From positions 372,001 through 436,000 of the forward strand of contig JACKMT010000003.1 of the NCBI GenBank assembly GCA_024235255.1: DNA of 64,000 nucleotides, in the 5' to 3' direction. Each line of letters starts with the position of its first letter. Position 1 is the stretch's first letter. A program made the translations under genes and the position numbers. This stretch comes from Chromatiaceae bacterium (lineage in GTDB: Bacteria; Pseudomonadota; Gammaproteobacteria; Chromatiales; Chromatiaceae). Below are positions 9,318 to 16,879 of the stretch, in pieces. The notes under the pieces are model-generated. The model was not told where the DNA came from. It saw only the letters and a list, made by a program, of their open reading frames with translations, and searched no databases.

Positions 9318-10565
9318 TCAGGAGGCGGAGGCTTTCAGCTCTTCCCATTTAGCAGCTTCGCTGTCCCAGTCGTCGGAACGGAAGTAGGGATTCATGCGCG
9401 GCCGGCTGATCATGTTGGGATCGATCTCCAGGCCGATGCCCTCCAGGAAGTTGGTTAGGCCGATGCGCTCGATCATCTCGCCGGTGCGCTCGTGCTCCAG
9501 TGCGTTCTCGGCGAAGAAATCGAGAATCTCGGTGGCCAGCTCCTCCAGCCATTCGAAATCCTCGTCCGTCTCCAGCTTATGGAACGGCACGATCACCGTG
9601 CCCATCAGGTCGCCGATCTTCAGCGTCCGCTTGCCGCCGCACAGCAGCGTCACCCCCTTGTCGTCTCCCGGCGAGAGCGCCTTGGTCATCACATTGATGC
9701 AGTGCATGCAGCGCACGCAGTTGCTGTTGTCCACCGCCAGCGTGTCGTCGTCATTCAGCGACAGCGCCTGCGTCGGGCAGCGCGTGATCACATTGTCGAT
9801 CACGTACTTGCGCCCCTTCTCGGCCACAAACTTCACCACCTCTGCCTGGTCCACCTTCATGTCGTCGCGCCAGGTGCCGATGGTCGCCAGGTCGGCGCGC
9901 TGCACCGAGTTCATGCAGTCGTTGGGACAACCGGAGACCTTGTACTTGAACTTGTACGGCAGCGCCGGACGGTGCATGTCGTCCAACGCATTGTTGACCA
10001 GCGTGCGCATGGTGCGCCCCTCGTCGACGCAGGAGTGCTCGCAGCGCGCCGCACCCACGCAGGACATGCCGGTGCGCACCGCCGGACCGGCACCGCCCAG
10101 GTCGAAGCCCATCTCGTTGATCTCATCGAATGCCGGCTGCACGTTCTTGGTGCTGCAGCCCTGGAACATGATGTCGCCGGACTGGCCGTGGAAGGCGATC
10201 AGGCCGGAACCGTACTTCTCCCAGATGTCGCAGAACTTGCGCAGCGTGTCGGTGTCGTAGTGCATGCCGGGCGGCGGCATTACGCGCAGCGTATGAAACT
10301 CGGCGGCCGCCGGATAGAGCGGTTTGCCATTGTCGCCTTTCAGCTCGGTGAAGCGGGGGATGATGCCGCCGCCGTAGCCGATAACGCCTACGGTGCCGCC
10401 CTTCCAGTACCCCTTGCGGGTTTCGTAGGAGGTCTCCAGCTGACCCAGCAGGTCGACCATCATGTCGTTCTCTTTGGCCAGACGCTTGAGACCGGTGACA
10501 AAGCTCGGCCAGGGGCCGCTCTCCAGCTGGTCAAGCATCGGGGTGGGGTGCATCGGTTTCGCCAT
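9318..10565 (-). CDS. dsrA: Dissimilatory sulfite reductase alpha subunit (solitary)
   Basis: A 415-residue DsrA, full length for the sulfur-oxidiser type. DsrAB is a cytoplasmic siroheme enzyme; in sulfur oxidisers it works in reverse, converting DsrC-bound or persulfidic sulfur to sulfite. The siroheme/[4Fe-4S] ligands are intact (CVGAARCEHSC and SGCPNDC), as is a ferredoxin-type insertion (TRCPTQAL and CVRCMHC). A strong ribosome site GGAGGGAG precedes the ATG, and codon use is strongly biased to C-ending codons, as expected for a highly expressed gene. Unusually, dsrB and the EFHCMKLJOPN genes are absent: a strong terminator follows at once and a PHA gene lies upstream. A functional enzyme needs DsrB from elsewhere, so this is a second copy, a split operon or an assembly join. 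Confidence 0.93.
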   Translation of the reverse strand: MAKPMHPTPMLDQLESGPWPSFVTGLKRLAKENDMMVDLLGQLETSYETRKGYWKGGTVGVIGYGGGIIPRFTELKGDNGKPLYPAAAEFHTLRVMPPPGMHYDTDTLRKFCDIWEKYGSGLIAFHGQSGDIMFQGCSTKNVQPAFDEINEMGFDLGGAGPAVRTGMSCVGAARCEHSCVDEGRTMRTLVNNALDDMHRPALPYKFKYKVSGCPNDCMNSVQRADLATIGTWRDDMKVDQAEVVKFVAEKGRKYVIDNVITRCPTQALSLNDDDTLAVDNSNCVRCMHCINVMTKALSPGDDKGVTLLCGGKRTLKIGDLMGTVIVPFHKLETDEDFEWLEELATEILDFFAENALEHERTGEMIERIGLTNFLEGIGLEIDPNMISRPRMNPYFRSDDWDSEAAKWEELKASAS

Positions 10566-10700
10566 TTTTCTCCCTCCAAATTTTCATTCAGTCCCGGGAA
10601 GCTCGCTAGAGCTCCTTGAATTTATTGTGATTTCCTGAAGCAGTGCTTGGAAAAGCATATTCAAGCCAATTTCACGATAGATACTATATCCCATAAATTA

Positions 10701-10717
10701 CCTAGAAACACACTAGG
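10701..10717. promoter_or_regulatory. Inverted repeat upstream of dsrA
   Basis: CCTAG-7 bp-CTAGG lies about 136 bp before the dsrA start, in the 166 bp between the phaB terminator and dsrA. It could be an operator for dsrA, but it is short and no convincing -35/-10 pair was found next to it (TATAGT on the minus strand at 10683-10688 is the only fair -10 candidate). Confidence 0.25.
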
Positions 10718-10731
10718 TTTTTGGGGTAAAT

Positions 10732-10759
10732 AAAAAAAAGCCCGGCGGAGAGCCGGGCT
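10732..10759 (-). terminator. Rho-independent terminator of the phasin-phaB unit
   Basis: An 8-bp GC-rich stem (10739-10746 with 10752-10759, 5-base loop) followed by eight T residues on the minus strand (10732-10739). A second 8-bp inverted repeat (10765-10772 with 10779-10786) lies just before it. It isolates dsrA transcriptionally from the PHA genes. Confidence 0.88.
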
Positions 10760-10824
10760 AAAAACTCTCTAATTAAGCTTAGAGAGAGGAGGATTCAGTT
10801 AATTGTCAACTTTTCTCAGGAGAA

Positions 10825-11574
10825 TCAGTGCATAAAGAACGCGCCGTTAATAGGTATGATTGCGCCGCTAATGTAAGCCTGCTGTTCCGCTGCGAGAAAT
10901 GACACGCCAGAGGCGATCTCTTCGGGCAGGGCAAAGCGTTTCATTGGGATCGTGGCAATGATGGCCTCCCGGATATCTTCACGGATAGCATCGGTCATCG
11001 GGGTTTTTACGTACCCTGGAGCAAGCGTGTTCGCTGTGATCCCTTTTGCTGCCCCTTCCTGAGCCAGTGTCATGGTGAAGCCGTGCATGCCGGCTTTTGC
11101 CGATGCATAGTTTGCCTGGCCGGCTTGACCGCGCTGGCCGTTCATGGAGGAGACATTGACAATGCGTCCATAGCCGCGTTCGACCATGCCATCCCAAACC
11201 GGCTTGGTGACATAGAAAGCGCTGCTCAGATTGGTGGAGATGACCGCGTCCCACTTCGCAGTATCCATCCGCTTCATCATAGAGTCGCGGGTAATTCCCG
11301 CGCAGTTGACCAGGATATCCACATTGCCGACCTCTTCCTGGATCTTGTTCATCATTGCCGCCGCATCTTCTGCGGAAGAGACATCCCCGCCTGCGATTCC
11401 GATATCCAGGCCTCTATTTTTCATTTCGGCCAACCACTCCTGCGCTTTTTCCTCCTCCGACGGGTGATAGGTGGCGACCACTTTGTGCCCATCTTCGGCC
11501 AGACGAACGCATATCGCACTACCGATACCGCCGATTCCTCCGGTGACCACTGCAAGACGATTTGTTTTTGTCAT
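10825..11574 (-). CDS. phaB: Acetoacetyl-CoA reductase (first copy)
   Basis: PhaB reduces acetoacetyl-CoA to (R)-3-hydroxybutyryl-CoA with NADPH, giving the monomer for PHB. The 249-residue SDR protein has the nucleotide-binding GGIGGIG, the NCAGITRDS segment typical of PhaB, and the catalytic S...YASAK. The ATG at 11574 is chosen because AGGGGG precedes it; an upstream in-frame codon lacks a ribosome site. It lies 26 bp after the phasin gene and shares its transcript. A second phaB occurs at 12806 and is clearly divergent (different N-terminal half and C-terminus), so this is not a recent duplication. Confidence 0.88.
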   Translation of the reverse strand: MTKTNRLAVVTGGIGGIGSAICVRLAEDGHKVVATYHPSEEEKAQEWLAEMKNRGLDIGIAGGDVSSAEDAAAMMNKIQEEVGNVDILVNCAGITRDSMMKRMDTAKWDAVISTNLSSAFYVTKPVWDGMVERGYGRIVNVSSMNGQRGQAGQANYASAKAGMHGFTMTLAQEGAAKGITANTLAPGYVKTPMTDAIREDIREAIIATIPMKRFALPEEIASGVSFLAAEQQAYISGAIIPINGAFFMH

Positions 11575-11600
11575 GTTTCCAATCCCCCTGATTAAATCCA

Positions 11601-11942
11601 CTAAGCTGGATTAACAGATAATCCATTGATACTCTTCAAAAAAGAATTGACTCCACACACAATCCAAGCGCGATACGCCCGGTTTATTTCAGCGCCGAGG
11701 GCAATTGCCTGTTGGCCACTATCGAGCACACATTTACCGAATCTACAGGCCAGCCCGGCCTGAGCACTGAGTTGCATCTGCTCGGCGCCGGTGTCGATAA
11801 GCAGATCGAAAGTTTCCATCCGCTGCTTAAGCAGTTTTTCCCAGGTGCTCAAATTTAATTCGCCCAGTTTGCGGAGAGGCTCAATACTGCTTCTGCTCAG
11901 GCTTAGGGCCAAATCGACGCTCGTTTTCCAATCGGCCATCAT
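11601..11942 (-). CDS. phaP: Phasin-family PHA granule-associated protein
   Basis: A 113-residue, mostly helical protein of the phasin type: short, amphipathic, with Q/A/L-rich heptads (WEKLLKQRMETFDLLIDTGA, QMQLSAQAG). Phasins coat PHA granules and control their size. The start is at a double ATG (11942 or 11939) behind CAGGAG; a longer open frame upstream is not coding because it would run through the promoter. The family is weakly conserved, but the place between phaB and phaR supports the call. A C-terminal stretch (RAWIVCGVNSFLKSI) is more hydrophobic than in most phasins and may contact the granule. Confidence 0.75.
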   Translation of the reverse strand: MMADWKTSVDLALSLSRSSIEPLRKLGELNLSTWEKLLKQRMETFDLLIDTGAEQMQLSAQAGLACRFGKCVLDSGQQAIALGAEINRAYRAWIVCGVNSFLKSINGLSVNPA

Positions 11943-11993
11943 TACCGCTCCTGAAAAATACGACCCACCTTGAAAGTTTGTGCGTCGCATCAT

Positions 11994-12034
11994 TGTTGCA
12001 GTGCAGCATATTATTTTTTCGGGGGGGGTGTCAA
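11994..12034 (-). promoter_or_regulatory. Phasin promoter with homopolymer spacer and PhaR-like site
   Basis: On the minus strand a perfect TTGACA (12029-12034) is followed by a spacer made only of eight C, one G and six A, then TAATAT (12008-12013, spacer 15) or TATGCT (12005-12010, spacer 18). Overlapping and following the -10 is a TGC-rich sequence, TGCTGCACTGCAACA (11994-12008), like those bound by PhaR in other bacteria. This fits repression of the phasin by PhaR until granules titrate it. The C8 tract inside the spacer is a possible site of slippage. Confidence 0.5.
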
Positions 12035-12160
12035 CCCTTTTCGGAAAAAAACCGTGTGTTGTACTAAGAGAAATTTCCGGGGAGGTGCGCGCCGCCCGAT
12101 TACACCAGGCACTGCAGGCGCTGTGCCTGATCCTGGGAGGGGTACTCAACCGTGTTCGGC

Positions 12161-12619
12161 TTACTCGTCTTTGGCTTTCGGGTCTGCGAATCCGGCAGCT
12201 CTGAGAAAATTCTGTTGTACATCGGCCCAGATCTTGATGTTGTGCTGTGCCAGTTCGGTCATGGGGTGCAGCGGGTCTTTCGACAGCAGATTCGGGAACT
12301 GGCTCTGCCGCTGGGTAAACAGTGACAGGCTCTGCTCTAGATATCTGGCGAACATACCCTGCATGGTGCCGCCATAGAAGCGGATGATCTGGGCGAGCAT
12401 CTTTGCGCTGAAAAGAGGCTGGCCACCGGACTCCTCCTCCAGCATGATCTGGAGCAAAATAGCACGGGTCAAATCTTCGCTGCTGTTGGAATCGACAACC
12501 TGAAAAGCGCTGCCTCTCATAACCAGCTTGCGTATGTCGCTTAAGGTAATATAACGACTCTGCTCGGTGTCGTAGAGTCTGCGATTTGGGTACTTCTTTA
12601 TCACTCTGGTGCCGGACAT
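12161..12619 (-). CDS. phaR: PHA synthesis repressor PhaR
   Basis: A 152-residue PhaR. The N-terminal PHB/PHA accumulation regulator domain is unmistakable: IKKYPNRRLYDTEQSRYITL followed by DIRKLV and the FQVVDSNSSEDLTRAILLQI block. The C-terminal half holds the PHB_acc segment (LLSKDPLHPMTELAQHNIKIW). PhaR binds both DNA and PHA granules: with no granules it represses phasin genes, and nascent granules strip it from DNA. It lies upstream of the phasin on the same strand, 218 bp apart, and divergent from the second phaB. A 7-bp hairpin without U-run lies just downstream (12106-12129). Confidence 0.93.
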   Translation of the reverse strand: MSGTRVIKKYPNRRLYDTEQSRYITLSDIRKLVMRGSAFQVVDSNSSEDLTRAILLQIMLEEESGGQPLFSAKMLAQIIRFYGGTMQGMFARYLEQSLSLFTQRQSQFPNLLSKDPLHPMTELAQHNIKIWADVQQNFLRAAGFADPKAKDE

Positions 12620-12805
12620 AGAGCTCCAGGCTCCCCTGCGTTGTAGCTGTCGAAGTATCAGTTTAACCGGGAGGGGTGGTAATTTGAAATCTCTTTATGT
12701 TACAAGTGTCTCCACCCCCGTCTTTCGTTAACCGAATACTGGTGCCTAAGACGGAATAAAACAAGGGTTATTATAAGGTTAATCGTTCAATCAGAGGAGA
12801 TTTAA

Positions 12806-13528
12806 ATGGGAAGAGTAGCATTGATAACCGGCGGTACCAGAGGAATTGGTGAAGGAGTCAGTATCGGCCTGAAGGAAGCGGGCTACGACGTAGTGGCCAA
12901 CTACGGCGGCAATGACGAGGCGGCCAAGGCGTTCACCGCGAAAACCGGCATCCCTGCGTACAAGTTCGACGTCAGTGATTTCGATGCGGTGCAGGAAGGG
13001 GTCGCGAAAATCGAAGCTGAAGTAGGCGCGATTGGAGTTCTGGTCAACAATGCGGGTATTACGCGCGACGGCGTGATGCTCAAGATGTCGTTCGAGCGCT
13101 GGAACCAAGTGATTCAAACGAACCTGAGCTCGTGTTTCAACTGCTGTAAGGCGGTGGTTGGAGGGATGCGCGAGCGTAACTTCGGGCGCATTGTGAATAT
13201 CGGCTCGATGAACGGTCAGGCCGGACAGTACGGTCAGGTCAACTATGCTTCCGCCAAGTCCGGTATCCATGGTTTTACCAAGGCGTTGGCATTGGAGACG
13301 GCGCGCAACGGTATCACCGTGAACTGTGTCGCTCCGGGTTATGTGGATACGGAGATGGTAAAAGCGGTGCCCGAGGAGATCCTGGCCAAGATCATCAAAC
13401 AGATCCCGGTGGGAAGGCTGGGCCATGCTGACGATATTGCCCGCGCCGTACTGTTCCTTATTGCGGACAAGAACGGTTACATTACGGGATCGACCATCTC
13501 GATCAACGGCGGGCAGCATATGTATTGA
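12806..13528 (+). CDS. phaB: Acetoacetyl-CoA reductase (second copy)
   Basis: A 240-residue SDR closely matching canonical PhaB: GGTRGIG cofactor loop, NNAGITRDGVMLKM, catalytic YASAK, LAPGYV-type VAPGYVDTEMV and the C-terminal STISINGGQHMY. It supplies (R)-3-hydroxybutyryl-CoA for the class III synthase encoded downstream. The start has an excellent ribosome site (GAGGAG, 8 bases upstream). Of the two copies this one is nearer to the Allochromatium/Ralstonia-type enzyme. The 186-bp divergent region with phaR carries a widely spaced GGGGTGG/CCACCCC inverted repeat. Confidence 0.92.
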   Translation: MGRVALITGGTRGIGEGVSIGLKEAGYDVVANYGGNDEAAKAFTAKTGIPAYKFDVSDFDAVQEGVAKIEAEVGAIGVLVNNAGITRDGVMLKMSFERWNQVIQTNLSSCFNCCKAVVGGMRERNFGRIVNIGSMNGQAGQYGQVNYASAKSGIHGFTKALALETARNGITVNCVAPGYVDTEMVKAVPEEILAKIIKQIPVGRLGHADDIARAVLFLIADKNGYITGSTISINGGQHMY

Positions 13529-13632
13529 TCGGGCAGGCACAGCCATAAATGGCCGTTCGTTAGGCACCGGTTTGACCAGGGCTGAAGCGGATGTGGCCGG
13601 ATGGCGGATTGCAGGTACTTTGATCATCTTGG

Positions 13633-13657
13633 AGGCGCCCTTATTTATCGGGCGCCT
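13633..13657. repeat. Inverted repeat between phaB and the HDOD gene
   Basis: AGGCGCCC at 13633-13640 pairs with GGGCGCCT at 13650-13657 around a 9-base AT-rich loop. It lies 105 bp after phaB and 46 bp before the next ATG. There is no U-run on either strand, so it is a weak terminator or an mRNA end-protecting hairpin rather than a standard terminator. Confidence 0.4.
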
Positions 13658-13703
13658 TACTCTATGCATAAGTTATTCAAGTCGGCTAGATATGGGCAGA
13701 TAG

Positions 13704-14567
13704 ATGGACGCCAGAACTCTCGTTGATGAAATCGAAGGGCTCTTTTCGCTGCCTGAAGTCTGTCAGCAGTTCAATCGGTTACTGGATGACAAATCTTCTG
13801 ACGTCGAATTGGCGGAGTTTATCGGATACGATTCGGTATTAACTGCGAGACTTTTCAACCTGGCCAACGATAACCGGTTGTACAGCCGACCTGCCGAAAG
13901 TATCTCTGAGGCGATCTTGAGAGTCGGAACGGATCGCCTGCGGCGTTTGATGGCGTCAACTACCGCTACCAATGTCTTCGCCAATATGGAGTCTGATATC
14001 GTCGCTATGGACAATTACTGGCACCATAGCGTCTGTTGCGCCTTAGCCTGCGAATCGTTGGCCCGGCAATCTGATTTGGCAGACCCCCAACGTCTTTTTG
14101 TTGCCGGTTTAGTACACGATATCGGGCAACTGGCCATCTATCAGGTGTTACCCGATCTTGCGGTCGAAGTGCTGAGAAAGGCAGGTGAACTAGAGTCGTA
14201 TCGCTATCGAATGGAGCAGGAGATCATCGGGATTACCCACGCCGAAGTCGGACAGGAGTTGTTAGCGCGATGGCAGTTGCCTATGTTTATCCAAAAGGTG
14301 GTCGAATTCCATCATGAACCCCAATTGGCAGGCGAGTACGCCGTCGAGGCTTCGATTGTGCATATCGCTACCGCAGTGGCCAACTGTGTCGAACCAAGTT
14401 GGAAATCAGGCGGCAAGGAGTATGATGCGGCTCGTCAGGTTAACCCTTTTGCCTGGGTCGCGACCGGTCTTTCTCCCGATGTCATCGATGCAACAGTCTC
14501 CGAAATAAGCATCGAGTCGCTGAATGTGCTGAGTGTGGTCGATCCCGATTCAGCCATGATTTTCTAA
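13704..14567 (+). CDS. HDOD domain protein
   Basis: A 287-residue protein made of one HDOD domain. It shows the N-terminal QFNRLLDDKSSDVELAEF helix, the ILRVGTDRLRRLM helix typical of HDOD, and an intact-looking HD pair (VHDIGQLAIYQVL) near residue 138 with a second conserved H at the ITHAEVGQELLARW stretch. HDOD proteins usually act as signalling scaffolds without proven enzyme activity, in chemotaxis, motility or stress pathways. It has no partner domain. It is inserted between phaB and phaEC, suggesting a possible signalling link to storage, but this is context only. Codon use is less GC-rich than in its neighbours. Confidence 0.82.
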   Translation: MDARTLVDEIEGLFSLPEVCQQFNRLLDDKSSDVELAEFIGYDSVLTARLFNLANDNRLYSRPAESISEAILRVGTDRLRRLMASTTATNVFANMESDIVAMDNYWHHSVCCALACESLARQSDLADPQRLFVAGLVHDIGQLAIYQVLPDLAVEVLRKAGELESYRYRMEQEIIGITHAEVGQELLARWQLPMFIQKVVEFHHEPQLAGEYAVEASIVHIATAVANCVEPSWKSGGKEYDAARQVNPFAWVATGLSPDVIDATVSEISIESLNVLSVVDPDSAMIF

Positions 14568-14736
14568 CTATACGGGAATCTGATTGCGGTTCGTTGTCCG
14601 GATGTCTGTCCGGCAAATCTTTTTTCAAACTCTGGTCTGATCGACTTGGTTTCCGGCACAAACGTAACCACTGAGTAAGAGTTGACAGGCCCTGGAGGCC
14701 CTGGCCAATGACCGTCTATAAATGAGAGCCCCTGAA

Positions 14737-15789
14737 ATGAGCGATCGTGGATTTTGGGACGACAATCTGCAGGCGCTTCAGCAGAACTATTGGGAGAGCT
14801 GGAGCCGGATAAGCCGCAAGGCTTTGGGGACCGAGACACCTCTGCAGAAGAATCCTTGGGAGATGGCGCAAGAGCACTGGTGGCAGGCGGTGTCGCCGGC
14901 TGCGCCGGAGATTGCCAAGGCGTTCATGGGGCGGATGATGGATCAAGGAAAACAGTTTTTCCGCATGGCGGAGCTGTTTGCCGGCTCCCAACAACCGGGG
15001 GATGCGGCGCCAGACTGGACGGAGGTGTTGGACCGTATTTCTGCTAGCCTGGGTGCCGCCGGCGGCGAGGGTGCAGCCTCTGAATCCAGCGAGCGGCTGT
15101 ACAAAATGATGGGGTTCTGGGTGTTGCCGCTCGACACTTGGCAGCGTATGGCCTCACTGCTCTCAATATTGCCGGGGGATCTGTTCCGGAACGTACTACA
15201 AAATGGCGCTGAGAGTGCCACTGAACGGCTTTTTTCGGTGCCTGGCTTGGGTTACTCGCAGCAGGAGCAGGCGCATCTTCAGGAGTTGATGCGATTGATT
15301 CGCGGATATCAGCGGGCACTGCACGAGTACAGTCAGTTCTTCTCCGGCATCGGCAGTGAATCCGTCGAACGATTGCGTGAAACGTTTAGGCGAAAGGCAG
15401 TCAACGGCGAGGTGACTGACTCTGCCAGAACGCTCTACGATACCTGGGTTAGGACCTGCGAAGCGGTTTACGGCGAGCATGTCATGACGCCGGATTTTGC
15501 CGGTGTCAACGGTCAGTTGGTTAATGCTGCCATGGCGGTCAAGCATCACGTTGGCATGATGGTGGATGAAAAACTCGGTTCATTGAATTTGCCTACCCGC
15601 AGAGAACTCCGCACTCTGCAGTCGCGCATCCAGGAGAATCGTCGGGAAAACAAAAGGCTGCGCTCAGAGTTGGAGGTGCTCAAGGAGCAGGTTGCCAATC
15701 TGACTTCGGTTAAATCAGTCCGCAGGGCTGTGCCAGCCGGAACCAGGCGTAAAACTGTGCCCAAACAAAAGAGCGGCGTTGAAAGTTAG
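14737..15789 (+). CDS. phaE: Class III PHA synthase, PhaE subunit
   Basis: PhaE is the non-catalytic partner that PhaC needs in class III synthases. The 350-residue protein starts with the typical WDDNLQALQQNYWESWSR segment and ends in a long coiled coil (LRTLQSRIQENRRENKRLRSELEVLKEQ) and a basic tail. The ATG at 14737 is preferred; another ATG at 14722 adds five residues, and neither has a strong ribosome site. It precedes phaC by 11 bp. Class III synthases are typical of Chromatiaceae and related sulfur bacteria. Confidence 0.9.
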   Translation: MSDRGFWDDNLQALQQNYWESWSRISRKALGTETPLQKNPWEMAQEHWWQAVSPAAPEIAKAFMGRMMDQGKQFFRMAELFAGSQQPGDAAPDWTEVLDRISASLGAAGGEGAASESSERLYKMMGFWVLPLDTWQRMASLLSILPGDLFRNVLQNGAESATERLFSVPGLGYSQQEQAHLQELMRLIRGYQRALHEYSQFFSGIGSESVERLRETFRRKAVNGEVTDSARTLYDTWVRTCEAVYGEHVMTPDFAGVNGQLVNAAMAVKHHVGMMVDEKLGSLNLPTRRELRTLQSRIQENRRENKRLRSELEVLKEQVANLTSVKSVRRAVPAGTRRKTVPKQKSGVES

Positions 15790-15800
15790 GAGCTTGGCCG

Positions 15801-16865
15801 ATGAAACCGATCGATATCCGGCCGGAAAAGCTGGCTCTGGAGATGGCTGACTACAGCCGCAAGCTGGGCATAGGGGTGGAAAATCTGTTGCACGCAGATG
15901 CGGTCGAAACCGGCGTTACCCCGAAGCAGGCGGTCTACCGTGAGGATAAGTTGACGCTCTATCGCTATCCGGGAGCGGACAACATCAGACAGAACCCCGT
16001 TCCGTTGCTGATCGTGTATGCGCTGGTTAATCGGCCGTACTTGACCGACATTCAGGAGGACCGCTCCACGGTTCGCAATCTGCTGGCGGAAGCGCAGGAT
16101 GTTTACCTGATCGACTGGGGTTACCCGGATGGCGCCGACTGTTGTCTGACCCTGGATGACTACATCAACGGCTATATCGATCGCTGCGTGGACGTCGTGC
16201 GTAAGCAGAGCGGTCAGGAGAAAATAAACATTCTGGGAATTTGTCAGGGAGGCGCTTTCAGTCTCTGCTACACATCCTTGCATCAGGAGAAGGTGAAGAA
16301 CCTAATCACCATGGTTACCCCGGTTGATTTTCAGACGCCGGACAACCTGCTCAGCGCCTGGGTGCAGAGTATCGACATCGACCTGCTGGTGGATACGTTG
16401 GGCAATGTACCGGGCGAACTGTTGAACTGGACATTCCTTTCCCTCAAACCATTCAGCCTGACCGGACAGAAATACGTCAATATGGTGGACCTGCTTGAAG
16501 ATGAAGCGAAACTGAAAAATTTTCTGCGCATGGAGAAGTGGATATTCGACAGTCCTGATCAGGCAGGAGAGAGCTTCCGCCAGTTCATAAAGGATTTTTT
16601 TCAGAACAACGGGCTAATCAACGGCGGCATCAGACTCGGTGAGCGCCTAGTGGACCTTAAAAATATCACCTGCCCGGTATTAAACGTCTATGCGGAACAG
16701 GACCATCTGGTGCCGCCGGATGCATCCCGTGCGTTAAGCGGCCTGACCGGCACCACCGACTATTCGGAAGTGGCTTTTCCCGGCGGTCATATCGGTATCT
16801 ACGTGAGTGGGAAGGCACAAAAAACCATACCGCCGGCGATCGGCCGGTGGTTAAATGCGCGCTGA
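15801..16865 (+). CDS. phaC: Class III PHA synthase, PhaC catalytic subunit
   Basis: PhaC polymerises (R)-3-hydroxyacyl-CoA on the granule surface. At 354 residues it has the class III length. The lipase-like box ILGICQGG carries the nucleophilic cysteine near residue 149, with the catalytic aspartate in YAEQDHLVPP (about 302) and the histidine in GGHIGIYVSG (about 331). A good ribosome site (AGGAG) precedes the ATG. It forms an operon with phaE and converges on hisG with only 14 bp between the stops, so any terminator must be inside coding sequence. Confidence 0.95.
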   Translation: MKPIDIRPEKLALEMADYSRKLGIGVENLLHADAVETGVTPKQAVYREDKLTLYRYPGADNIRQNPVPLLIVYALVNRPYLTDIQEDRSTVRNLLAEAQDVYLIDWGYPDGADCCLTLDDYINGYIDRCVDVVRKQSGQEKINILGICQGGAFSLCYTSLHQEKVKNLITMVTPVDFQTPDNLLSAWVQSIDIDLLVDTLGNVPGELLNWTFLSLKPFSLTGQKYVNMVDLLEDEAKLKNFLRMEKWIFDSPDQAGESFRQFIKDFFQNNGLINGGIRLGERLVDLKNITCPVLNVYAEQDHLVPPDASRALSGLTGTTDYSEVAFPGGHIGIYVSGKAQKTIPPAIGRWLNAR

Positions 16866-16879
16866 CAAAGACTCCCCGG

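Noticed and set aside
9492..10619. Long open frame (375 codons) antisense to dsrA
   Set aside because: It is the mirror of a strongly biased GC-rich gene, is composed of repeated H/R/A/G residues, has no ribosome site and no family resemblance.
14595..14632. Possible terminator after the HDOD gene (CCGGA/TCCGG stem and T-run)
   Set aside because: The stem has only 5 bp and the T-run is several bases away; the repeated TGTCCGG is direct rather than inverted.
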